This document shows, piece after piece, positions 1 through 5,993 of a DNA stretch of 11,316 bases. The stretch comes from an uncultured Eubacterium sp. (GTDB lineage Bacteria; Bacillota; Clostridia; Lachnospirales; Lachnospiraceae): NCBI GenBank assembly GCA_910579145.1, contig CAJTTQ010000058.1, positions 6,238-17,553 of the forward strand, in the 5' to 3' direction. The notes below the pieces were generated by a model. The model ran no database searches. It saw only the letters and a program-made list of their open reading frames with translations, and had not been told where the DNA came from. Position numbers and translations under genes: made by a program. How positions within the stretch are numbered: the stretch's first letter is position 1; each line of letters starts with the position of its first letter.

Positions 1-437
1 ATGTATTTCCATGCTGGGTAATGGAGCGGGTTTTTTCCGGCTTTTTTCAGCAGATACCGGTCAAATTCGATCTCCATGACCAGGTGGTTATACCCGGGTT
101 CTTTTGATTTGGGGATCACGAACGTGTGGCTCTCGCTGTCGAGCATGAAATGACAGATGAAGCCGAGTAAATAAGCGTATTCGCCGCAGTCCTTCCCCTT
201 CCTGCGGATGGTGGGCCGGATCTGTTCGAGAAATTCCTCAAAGGATTCCCTGTGCTGGGCGTGTCCGAGCTTATTTGTATGGCAGCGGAAAAAGGGGCGG
301 TAGAAAAATAAAAAATCCGGTCCCTGAAGCCCCGCTTTGAACGCTTCTGGATATGTTCGGATGATCTTTTTCAAATCTGCCGGTAAGTCCCGGAATACTT
401 TTGTTCCAAATGAATGGTGCGCGTATAAAGATGGCAT
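1..437 (-). CDS. Zinc-dependent phospholipase C-like protein, 3' end outside the window
   Basis: The open frame runs on the minus strand from ATG at 435-437 to the window edge: 145 codons plus two bases, no stop. An SD GGAGGA (441-446, minus strand) lies three bases before the start. The protein opens MPSLYAHHSFG and carries GLQGPDFLFFYRP at residues 36-48, H96-x3-D100-x3-H104, and H118-x3-E122. Known bacterial zinc phospholipases C use an N-terminal His, an Asp, an HxxxD pair and an HxxxE pair as zinc ligands, and equivalents of these are visible here. There is no signal peptide, so unlike the secreted toxins of this fold the protein is predicted to be cytoplasmic. Its substrate is unknown. 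It is transcribed divergently from pgeF. The family call is fairly firm; phospholipase activity itself is inferred. Confidence 0.8.
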   Translation of the reverse strand, partial: MPSLYAHHSFGTKVFRDLPADLKKIIRTYPEAFKAGLQGPDFLFFYRPFFRCHTNKLGHAQHRESFEEFLEQIRPTIRRKGKDCGEYAYLLGFICHFMLDSESHTFVIPKSKEPGYNHLVMEIEFDRYLLKKAGKNPLHYPAWKY

Positions 438-508
438 ACTTCCTCCATTTCTGCGGGAAAACGGAACATAATACTTCCAAAAAAACAGCTCCCGCGGACG
501 TAAAAAAC

Positions 509-543
509 TTGTTCATTTTATTCTAATTGTAGTATACTATAAT
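509..543 (+). promoter_or_regulatory. Probable promoter of the pgeF operon
   Basis: A TTGTTC box at 509-514, an 18-bp spacer and TATACT at 533-538 form a passable sigma-A-type promoter about 50 bp before pgeF. An overlapping TATAAT at 538-543 is a perfect -10 hexamer but has no good -35 at the right distance. The stretch around it is the most AT-rich in the divergent intergenic region (438-585). Promoter identity is inferred from the motifs only. Confidence 0.5.
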
Positions 544-585
544 GTAGAAAAGTTATTCAAGACAAAAAAGGAGTTTTGTAACGAT

Positions 586-1425
586 ATGGACAATTGGATC
601 GAAAAAAATAAAAAAATCATGTGGGTAGAGCGGGAAGGCGTGCCGTTCCTGCAGTTTCCGTTTCTGCAGGAATATCCGCTCGTACACGGTTTTTCCACGA
701 AACTGGGCGGCGTGAGCAGCGGGGACAGCGCGACGATGAACCTCAGTTTTACAAGAGGCGACGCGGTAGCCGATGTGAGGGAAAACCATCGGCTTTTTGC
801 GCGGGCCGTCGGATATGATGTGTCAGAACTCGTGCTTACCGATCAGGTTCACAGCACGAACATACGGCGTGTCGGCACTGGAGACTGCGGGGAAGTCTTT
901 CTAGAACAGCGGAGCATCCGTGAAACGGATGGTCTGGTGACAAATGAGAAAGACGTCGTTTTGATGACGTTTTTTGCGGACTGTGTGCCGCTTCTATTTT
1001 ACGATCCCGTGCATCAGGCGGTCGGAAACGCCCATTCCGGCTGGCGGGGGACGGTACAGAAAATGGGAGAGAAGATGGTGGAGCGCATGGGGCAGGAATT
1101 TGGTTCCGAGCCGGAGGATCTGCGCGCGGTCATCGGCCCTTCAATCTGCCGGGCCTGTTATGAAGTCGATGCGGCAGTCATACGGGAGTTTGATCTGGCG
1201 TTTGATGAGGGACACCGGGATGCCCTATATGACAAAAAAGAGAATGGACACTACCAGCTCGATCTGTGGCAGGCAAACCGGATCATTTTAGAGGAAGCTG
1301 GCCTGCGGCCGGAGCATATTTGTGTGAGCGGCGTCTGCACGTACGAACATCAGGAACAGCTCTTTTCCCACCGCTATACGAATGGCCGGCGGGGGAATTT
1401 ATGCGCGGTCATCGGGCTTCGCTAG
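586..1425 (+). CDS. pgeF: Peptidoglycan editing factor PgeF / YlmD-YfiH family protein
   Basis: This 279-residue protein matches the usual length of the multicopper polyphenol oxidase-like family (old name), also called YfiH, YlmD or LACC1-like. Diagnostic motifs are DQVHSTNI (86-93), RETDGLVT (112-119), FADCVPLLFYDP (130-141), NAHSGWRG (148-155), IGPSICRACYEV (183-194) and the C-terminal SHRYTNGRRGN. His89, Cys133 and His150 fit the family's metal-binding triad. Family members phosphorolyse or deaminate purine nucleosides; E. coli PgeF removes wrongly incorporated L-serine from peptidoglycan precursors. Which activity applies here cannot be read from the sequence. The start is supported by AAAGGAG at 567-573, with a rather long 12-nt spacer. 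It is the first gene of the run, 11 nt ahead of queH. Confidence 0.93.
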   Translation: MDNWIEKNKKIMWVEREGVPFLQFPFLQEYPLVHGFSTKLGGVSSGDSATMNLSFTRGDAVADVRENHRLFARAVGYDVSELVLTDQVHSTNIRRVGTGDCGEVFLEQRSIRETDGLVTNEKDVVLMTFFADCVPLLFYDPVHQAVGNAHSGWRGTVQKMGEKMVERMGQEFGSEPEDLRAVIGPSICRACYEVDAAVIREFDLAFDEGHRDALYDKKENGHYQLDLWQANRIILEEAGLRPEHICVSGVCTYEHQEQLFSHRYTNGRRGNLCAVIGLR

Positions 1426-1436
1426 AAGGGAAGAGA

Positions 1437-2084
1437 ATGATGAACAGAAGAAATTATCAGAGAGAGTTAGACGAAATATTGTGTGGTATATCGCAGACCG
1501 GATCGGAGCAGACATTGTTCCTTCACTGCTGCTGCGCGCCGTGCAGCAGCTACGTACTCGAATACCTGTCCGGTTATTTCCGCCTGATCCTGTTTTTTTA
1601 CAACCCCAATATTACCGAGGCGGCGGAGTATGAAAAAAGGAAAGCCGAACTTAAACGTCTCGTCCGGGAAAAGCCATTTCCCGGTCCGATCGAATTTGCC
1701 GATGCCGATTACGAAGACAAGCTGTTCTTTGAAAAGACAAAGGGACTGGAGAGGGAACCGGAGTGCGGCAGGCGCTGTTTTGTCTGCTATGAGATGCGCC
1801 TTCGAAAGACGGCCCAAATGGCGGTGGAAGCGGGCGCGGCGTATTTTTGTACGACGTTATCGATCAGTCCGCATAAAAATGCGGACAAGCTGATGGAGAT
1901 CGGGGAAGCGCTTGCCGATGAATACGGCATTTCCTATCTGCCGTCGGATTTTAAAAAGAAAAACGGGTATAAGAGAAGCATCGAATTGTCCCGGGAATAT
2001 GATCTGTACCGCCAGAATTACTGCGGCTGTATTTATTCCAGAGGAACGGCGGAACAGAATAACAGAGGGGAGGCGGGGCGATGA
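1437..2084 (+). CDS. queH: Epoxyqueuosine reductase QueH
   Basis: QueH performs the last step of queuosine synthesis, reducing epoxyqueuosine to queuosine in the tRNA anticodon; it is the cobalamin-independent alternative to QueG. The frame gives 215 residues with the family's cysteine pattern: LHCCCAPCSSY (29-39), CGRRCFVCYEMRL (110-122), FCTTLSISPHKN (137-148) and NYCGCIYS (194-201). These cysteines are the known family ligands for an iron-sulfur cluster and iron; which ones act here is inferred. ATG at 1437 is chosen because AGAAGGG lies just upstream and it follows the pgeF stop. The frame stays open further upstream, but that part overlaps pgeF and lacks family sequence. The last four bases overlap apbE. 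No queuosine synthesis genes lie in this window. Confidence 0.93.
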   Translation: MMNRRNYQRELDEILCGISQTGSEQTLFLHCCCAPCSSYVLEYLSGYFRLILFFYNPNITEAAEYEKRKAELKRLVREKPFPGPIEFADADYEDKLFFEKTKGLEREPECGRRCFVCYEMRLRKTAQMAVEAGAAYFCTTLSISPHKNADKLMEIGEALADEYGISYLPSDFKKKNGYKRSIELSREYDLYRQNYCGCIYSRGTAEQNNRGEAGR

Positions 2085-3112
2085 GGCGGCAGAGGATCTT
2101 TTGTTTGATCTGTCTTTGTATCGTTATGCTGGCCGGCTGCAGCGGGACGGGAAGTCAGACATCAAACCGGGCAGAACCGAACGAAGCAGCAGTAGAAACA
2201 AAACAGACTGCGGAAATATTTGCGATGAATACGATCATGAATCTGACTGTATACGGAGAAGAGGCCTCGCAGCTGTTAAAAGAGGCGCGGGCGCTGATCC
2301 AGACATATGAAGAGCGGCTTTCCGTCAATGTGGAGACGAGTGATGTGGCGAAATTGAACCGGGCCGGCGGGCAGCCGGTCCAGGTGTCGGAGGAAACATA
2401 CGAACTCATTCAAAAGAGCATAGCCATATCGGAACAGACCGAGGGAATATTTGATATTTCAATCTATCCGCTCGTGCGGGCGTGGGGGTTTACGGAAGAA
2501 GAGTACCGCGTCCCCTCGGAAGAAGAGCGCCAGAAAATAGCGGGCACCGTGGATTACCGCCAGATTCGGTTAGAGGAAGATCATACGGTTGTCATGCCGG
2601 AGCAGATGCAGATCGACCTCGGCGGTATTGCCAAAGGGTATGTGTCGGATAAGCTGATGGAATTGTTCCGGGACCGGGGAGCCAAAGCGGCGGTCGTCTC
2701 CCTCGGCGGAAATGTGCAGACTTACGGGACAAAGCCGGACGGGACGCCATTTACGGTGGGGATCACCGATCCTGCCGACGGTGAGAGCATGCTCGGAACG
2801 ATCGAAGTGGGACAGACGGCAGTCATTACATCCGGTTCCTACCAGCGCTATTTTGAGAAAGACGGCGTCCGTTACCATCATATTATGGATAAAAAAACGG
2901 GAGCGCCCGCAGAAAGTGATCTGACGAGCGTGACCGTTTTGTGTGAACACGGGGAGACGGCGGACAGTATCGCCACGGCCATGTTTGTCATGGGAAAAGA
3001 GCGGGCGATCGCTTTTGAGCGGGAACACGATGATATTTCCTGCATCCTGATTGATAAAAATGGCGGCATATGGACGTCCGAGGGCATTCACTTAAAATTA
3101 ATCAAATCTTAA
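2081..3112 (+). CDS. apbE: FAD:protein FMN transferase, ApbE lipoprotein
   Basis: ApbE attaches FMN covalently to threonine of target flavoproteins outside the membrane, using FAD and Mg2+. The 343-residue protein begins with a basic, hydrophobic lipoprotein signal ending in the lipobox LAGC, with Cys20 as the lipidated residue. ApbE motifs follow in order: IDLGGIAKGYVSD (178-190), VSLGGNVQTYG (206-216), TSGSYQRYF (250-258), HHIMDKKTGAP (266-276) and ADSIATAMFVMG (294-305), where the acidic and threonine residues contribute to Mg2+ and FAD binding in the family. The start overlaps the queH stop (ATGA, 2081-2084) and is served by AGAGGGGAGG at 2064-2073. No flavoprotein partner such as an RnfG, NqrC or FMN-bind protein is visible in the window. 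Confidence 0.94.
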   Translation: MRRQRIFCLICLCIVMLAGCSGTGSQTSNRAEPNEAAVETKQTAEIFAMNTIMNLTVYGEEASQLLKEARALIQTYEERLSVNVETSDVAKLNRAGGQPVQVSEETYELIQKSIAISEQTEGIFDISIYPLVRAWGFTEEEYRVPSEEERQKIAGTVDYRQIRLEEDHTVVMPEQMQIDLGGIAKGYVSDKLMELFRDRGAKAAVVSLGGNVQTYGTKPDGTPFTVGITDPADGESMLGTIEVGQTAVITSGSYQRYFEKDGVRYHHIMDKKTGAPAESDLTSVTVLCEHGETADSIATAMFVMGKERAIAFEREHDDISCILIDKNGGIWTSEGIHLKLIKS

Positions 3113-3179
3113 TGTTCCTTCAATGTCCGTTTAATGGATGAACGGTATGATAAGAAAAAACGAAAGGAAGGATACGATC

Positions 3180-3710
3180 ATGGATGATTTGGAAAAAGTA
3201 GAACGCCTGCGCGAGCGGGCAGATGTCAGTTATGAAGAGGCGAAAAAGGCGCTTGATGAGTGCGGCGGCAATATGCTGGACGCCATGGTTTATCTGGAGC
3301 AGCAGGGCAAGGTGAAAAAGCCGGGTAAAACAAGTTATACGACGCAGTATGAGGAACCGAAGGACTTTAAAGATGTGGGAATGGAAAAGAAGAACAGCGG
3401 CTTTCGCGATTCTTGCAACCGCTTTTTCAACTGGTGCGGAAGGGTGATCCAAAAGGGGAATCAGACGTATTTTCGCGTGGATCGGAATGAGGAAAATATC
3501 ATCCGCGTGCCGGTGACCGTCTTTGTTCTCCTCACTATCCTGTTTTTCTGGATCCTCTTTTGGGTGTTGGTGGCAGGGCTGTTTTTGGGATGCCGCTACT
3601 CATTTGAGGGAGTGGATGAGGTTACTGTCGATGTAAACAAAGCGATGGACCGCGCGGCCGAGGCGGCGGACTCTATCAAAAAAGAGTTTACGGAGAGGGA
3701 CTCGGAATAA
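3180..3710 (+). CDS. DUF4342 membrane protein with N-terminal UBA-like domain
   Basis: This 176-residue protein starts at ATG 3180, eight bases after AAGGAAGG (3164-3171); an in-frame ATG at 3138 has no good ribosome site. Residues 3-41 (KVERLRERADVSYEEAKKAL and following) resemble the UBA-like helical bundle found at the N terminus of EF-Ts and in DUF4342 proteins. After a charged linker, residues 111-137 form one strong membrane segment rich in Phe, Leu and Val. A short acidic amphipathic tail follows. The likely topology is UBA-like domain inside and tail outside. It lies 67 nt after apbE and 43 nt before the response regulator gene, so it is probably cotranscribed with the two-component system. 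Its function is unknown; a role in signalling is inferred from position only. Confidence 0.8.
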   Translation: MDDLEKVERLRERADVSYEEAKKALDECGGNMLDAMVYLEQQGKVKKPGKTSYTTQYEEPKDFKDVGMEKKNSGFRDSCNRFFNWCGRVIQKGNQTYFRVDRNEENIIRVPVTVFVLLTILFFWILFWVLVAGLFLGCRYSFEGVDEVTVDVNKAMDRAAEAADSIKKEFTERDSE

Positions 3711-3753
3711 TATCCTGCATCGCGAAGGAAAGAATGGAAAGGGAAGGAAGCAA

Positions 3754-4476
3754 ATGGCGGAACGGATTTTAATTGTCGAAGACGAGGAAAAGATCGCCCG
3801 GTTTGTGGAACTGGAGTTAAAGCACGAAGGCTATGACGTGGATAAGGTGACGAACGGGAGAGAAGGCCTTTCTGCCGCGCAGACGGGAACCTATGACCTG
3901 ATGCTTCTCGACATCATGCTCCCGGAGTTGAGCGGGTTCGAGGTGCTGCGCCGTCTGCGCCGGTCGTCCGGCCTTCCCGTCATTTTGCTGACCGCGCGTG
4001 ACGCGGTGATGGATAAAGTGGCGGGATTGGACGGCGGAGCCGACGACTATATCACGAAACCATTTGCCATTGAGGAACTGCTGGCGAGGATCCGCCTCGT
4101 GCTGAAAAAATCGGCAGGACAGCAGGCATTTCGAAATGAAGCCGGCCTAGATGCGGACGCGGAGGAAAAAAAGCTGACGTTTGGCAAGCTGACGCTGGAT
4201 GAGAGGCGGTATGAAGTACTCTGCGGCGAGGAGCCGGTTTCCTTGACGAATCGGGAATTTGAACTGCTCAAGATCCTGTTGGAAAATAAAAACATCGTGA
4301 TGACCAGGGATACGCTGCTCGACCGCGTGTGCGGGTACGAATACGCGGGAGAGACGAATGTGATCGACGTGTATATCCGCTATCTGCGCAGTAAGATTGA
4401 TGAGCGGTTTGGCATGAAAATGATACAGACGGTGCGCGGCGTAGGTTACGTGATCCGCGAAGACAAACAGGGATGA
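3754..4476 (+). CDS. OmpR/PhoB-family response regulator
   Basis: The 240-residue protein has a complete receiver domain (about 1-118). Acidic residues are E9-D10-E11, the phosphoacceptor is Asp53 in LLDIMLP, the switch Thr80 lies in LLTARD, and Lys102 lies in YITKPF. A winged-helix DNA-binding domain (about 140-236) includes LTNREFELLKIL and the C-terminal VRGVGYVIR hairpin. It is therefore a phosphorylation-controlled transcription factor, most likely activated by the kinase encoded next. GGGAAGGAAG precedes the ATG. The sequence is of the general ArlR/PhoP-like type rather than BceR-like. Its target genes are not identifiable from sequence; the repeats before the transporter genes, 1.3 kb downstream, are one possibility. 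Confidence 0.92.
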   Translation: MAERILIVEDEEKIARFVELELKHEGYDVDKVTNGREGLSAAQTGTYDLMLLDIMLPELSGFEVLRRLRRSSGLPVILLTARDAVMDKVAGLDGGADDYITKPFAIEELLARIRLVLKKSAGQQAFRNEAGLDADAEEKKLTFGKLTLDERRYEVLCGEEPVSLTNREFELLKILLENKNIVMTRDTLLDRVCGYEYAGETNVIDVYIRYLRSKIDERFGMKMIQTVRGVGYVIREDKQG

Positions 4477-4496
4477 CCGAGGAGGAAACCCGAGAT

Positions 4497-5777
4497 ATGA
4501 ATGCAAATAAAACAAAAAAAGAGGGGACCAAAACCTCCTCTATCGCGCGCAGGATCAACCGCAGTTTTGTGTTGCGGCAGTTCTTTTCTTACCTTAATAT
4601 GGATCTGTGCCTCTCGATCATGGCGATCGTGAGCTGGTGTATCTGCGTGGAGATCAACCGGTTCGGCGATTTTGTGTGGGACCGGGGCTTCCGCTCGCTG
4701 CAATGGGACCGGGCGGAAGAGGTGGTCTTTTATGTCGTAAATGACGGAAGTGGAACGCCTGTCCGTTTTGACAGCACGCTGTTCGTCATCTTTTTTCTGA
4801 TCTGCCTGTCGTGTTTCGGCGTCGCGCAGGTCTTTTCGCTGTTGCGCGGTCTGCTTTTTGGCGCCAGAAAGGTGAGGGAGCAGCTGCTTCCGCTAAATAA
4901 ACTGGCAAAAAAGGCGGAACAGCTGAGCAGCATCGCCTTTGATGAGAGTAAATTCCACCGGCTGGAGGATGCGATCTCCAATGTGAACCCGGGGAGCGGG
5001 GATGAGCATTTGAATATCGGAGACAAAGAGTTAAAGGGGCTTGAACTGGCGGTGAACAACCTGATCGACCGGATGCGGGAATCATTCCGCCAACAGTCCC
5101 GTTTTGTATCGGACGCCTCCCATGAGCTGCGGACGCCGATCTCCGTGATCCAGGGTTATGTCAATATGCTGGACCGGTGGGGAAAGGAAGATGAGACGGT
5201 GCTGGCGGAAGGGATTGAGGCGATCAAGCACGAGTCCGAACACATGTCGTCTCTTGTTGAACAGTTACTTTTTCTCGCCCGTTCGGATAGCGGGCGCCAG
5301 AAACTCGTGTCAGAGAAGATCTCCCTGAATGAGCTGATGAACGAAGTGTACGAAGAATCGGTGATGATCGACTCAGACCATGTGTATACGTTTCAGGAAC
5401 CAGCCTCTCATGACCCAGAGCAGGTTTTCATTTTGGGCGATCCGACGATGCTAAAACAGACGATGCGCATTTTAGCGGACAACGCGAGGAAATATACGAA
5501 AAAAAATGACGAGATCATGTTTGCCGTCGGCGTACAGGGAGAGGAGAGTTTCTTTTCGGTGCAGGATACGGGGATTGGTATGATCGAACAGGATATTTCC
5601 CAGATTTTTGAGCGGTTTTACCGCTCGGATGAAGTGAGGAACGGCAGCATTGGAGGTTCCGGACTCGGACTTTCGATCGCCAAATGGATCGTGGATAAGC
5701 ACCGGGGGCATTTTGAAATCCTCTCCCGAGAAGGACTGGGCACGAGGATCATCGTCTGGCTGCCGTCTCCCGACTAG
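4497..5777 (+). CDS. Two-component sensor histidine kinase with divergent HAMP region
   Basis: From ATG 4497 the protein has 426 residues. There is a basic cytoplasmic tail, a membrane segment (about 34-53), an external loop of about 40 residues, and a second membrane segment (about 93-116). A HAMP-like linker follows, then the dimerisation box SHELRTPISV with phosphoacceptor His209. The ATP-binding domain has the N box LADNARKYT (Asn329), G1 DTGIGM (357-362), F box ERFYRSD and G2 GSGLGL (387-392). All catalytic motifs are intact. The start was chosen because GAGGAGG (4479-4485) lies 11 nt upstream; the alternative ATG 4473 overlaps the regulator stop as ATGA but has little ribosome-site support. 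It pairs with the preceding regulator. The short external loop suggests it senses the membrane or a partner protein rather than a large ligand. Confidence 0.9.
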   Translation: MNANKTKKEGTKTSSIARRINRSFVLRQFFSYLNMDLCLSIMAIVSWCICVEINRFGDFVWDRGFRSLQWDRAEEVVFYVVNDGSGTPVRFDSTLFVIFFLICLSCFGVAQVFSLLRGLLFGARKVREQLLPLNKLAKKAEQLSSIAFDESKFHRLEDAISNVNPGSGDEHLNIGDKELKGLELAVNNLIDRMRESFRQQSRFVSDASHELRTPISVIQGYVNMLDRWGKEDETVLAEGIEAIKHESEHMSSLVEQLLFLARSDSGRQKLVSEKISLNELMNEVYEESVMIDSDHVYTFQEPASHDPEQVFILGDPTMLKQTMRILADNARKYTKKNDEIMFAVGVQGEESFFSVQDTGIGMIEQDISQIFERFYRSDEVRNGSIGGSGLGLSIAKWIVDKHRGHFEILSREGLGTRIIVWLPSPD

Positions 5778-5822
5778 TGCAATGTACTCATAGTGCATTG
5801 TGCTCGTAGTACATTATGCTCA
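5775..5822 (+). repeat. Three tandem 16-bp imperfect repeats
   Basis: Three adjacent 16-bp units, 5775-5790, 5791-5806 and 5807-5822, read TAGTGCAATGTACTCA, TAGTGCATTGTGCTCG and TAGTACATTATGCTCA. The shared pattern is TAGTRCAWTRTRCTCR, apart from base 9 or 10 differences. The first unit begins exactly in the kinase stop codon. Each unit contains a quasi-palindrome of the form AGTGCA-N-TGTACT, with mismatches mostly of the transition type. They lie roughly 80-130 bp upstream of the predicted transporter promoter and may be a regulator's tandem binding sites. Repetition is seen directly; function is inferred. Confidence 0.75.
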
Positions 5823-5848
5823 ATCGTTTGATACGTTCGCAGAAACGG

Positions 5849-5877
5849 AAACCTTACAACATCTGTAAGTGGTTTTT
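5849..5877 (+). terminator. Possible weak intrinsic terminator of the upstream operon
   Basis: AAACC-TTACA pairs with TGTAA-gt-GGTTT around a five-base loop, giving a ten-pair stem with a two-base bulge, followed directly by a T run (5873-5877). This could end the kinase transcript. The stem is AT-rich, and its core is also the inverted repeat proposed as a regulator site, so both readings are open. Confidence 0.35.
5853..5869 (+). promoter_or_regulatory. Candidate response-regulator operator, CTTACA-N5-TGTAAG
   Basis: This is a perfect 6-bp inverted repeat with a five-base centre. Its core, TTACA-N5-TGTAA, closely resembles the TNACA-N4-TGTAA core described for BceR-like regulators in Bacillus, but with one extra central base. 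The centre at 5861 lies about 44 bp before the predicted start (about 5905), where an activator would contact RNA polymerase. The genes it precedes encode a Bce-type module with its own BceR-like regulator. Binding is inferred. Confidence 0.5.
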
Positions 5878-5889
5878 CAATCCTCCTGC

Positions 5890-5898
5890 TGATATACT
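5890..5898 (+). promoter_or_regulatory. Extended -10 promoter for the Bce-type operon
   Basis: TGATATACT is a TGn extension followed by TATACT (5893-5898), about 95 bp before the ATPase gene start. No hexamer resembling TTGACA occurs at 16-18 bp upstream (the sequence there is TGGTTT). A weak -35 with an inverted repeat just upstream is typical of activator-dependent promoters. The predicted start is near 5905. Confidence 0.5.
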
Positions 5899-5904
5899 GG
5901 TGCT

Positions 5905-5923
5905 CATAGGGAATATCCCTATG
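5905..5923 (+). promoter_or_regulatory. Perfect 19-bp palindrome at the predicted transcription start
   Basis: CATAGGGA-ATA-TCCCTATG has two perfect 8-bp arms around a 3-bp centre. It begins where transcription from the TGATATACT box is predicted to start. The half-site GGGAATAT recurs at 5923-5930, so sites overlap in a staggered way. The placement suggests a repressor operator; an RNA hairpin in the leader is also possible. No known regulator is assigned. Confidence 0.6.
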
Positions 5924-5930
5924 GGAATAT

Positions 5931-5955
5931 GGGGCTGTCGGGAAATGACAGCCCC
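5931..5955 (+). promoter_or_regulatory. Perfect 9-bp GC-rich inverted repeat in the leader
   Basis: GGGGCTGTC (5931-5939) and GACAGCCCC (5947-5955) pair perfectly around a seven-base loop. No T run follows on either side, so it is not a standard intrinsic terminator as it stands. It lies in the predicted leader of the Bce-type operon and immediately upstream of a second possible -10 (5961-5969). It could be an operator, an RNA-stability hairpin or part of an attenuator. Confidence 0.6.
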
Positions 5956-5960
5956 AATCC

Positions 5961-5969
5961 TGATACAAT
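5961..5969 (+). promoter_or_regulatory. Second possible extended -10 box
   Basis: TGATACAAT is a TGn extension plus TACAAT, 25 bp before the ATPase start codon. If used, transcription would begin near 5976, just before the SD GGAAGGAG (5977-5984), leaving a leader of about 18 nt. The -35 position falls inside the GC-rich inverted repeat, so a protein bound there would block or assist it. This is weak motif evidence only. Confidence 0.3.
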
Positions 5970-5993
5970 TCAGAAAGGAAGGAGTAACCTGTT

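Noticed and set aside
271..516. Minus-strand ORF of 81 codons with ATG and a plausible start
   Set aside because: It overlaps the phospholipase C-like gene in another frame, has no family features and explains nothing that the real frame does not.
2570..3091. Minus-strand ORF (173 codons) opposite apbE
   Set aside because: apbE motifs run through the whole interval on the plus strand; the antisense frame shows no domain-like sequence.
3127..3145. CCGTT and AACGG inverted repeat between apbE and the DUF4342 gene as a terminator
   Set aside because: The stem is only five pairs with a nine-base loop and no T run follows. The nearby TATGAT also has a poor -35, so I called neither a terminator nor a promoter.
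5775..5822. CRISPR array
   Set aside because: The units are contiguous with no spacers, only 16 bp long, and no cas gene is present.
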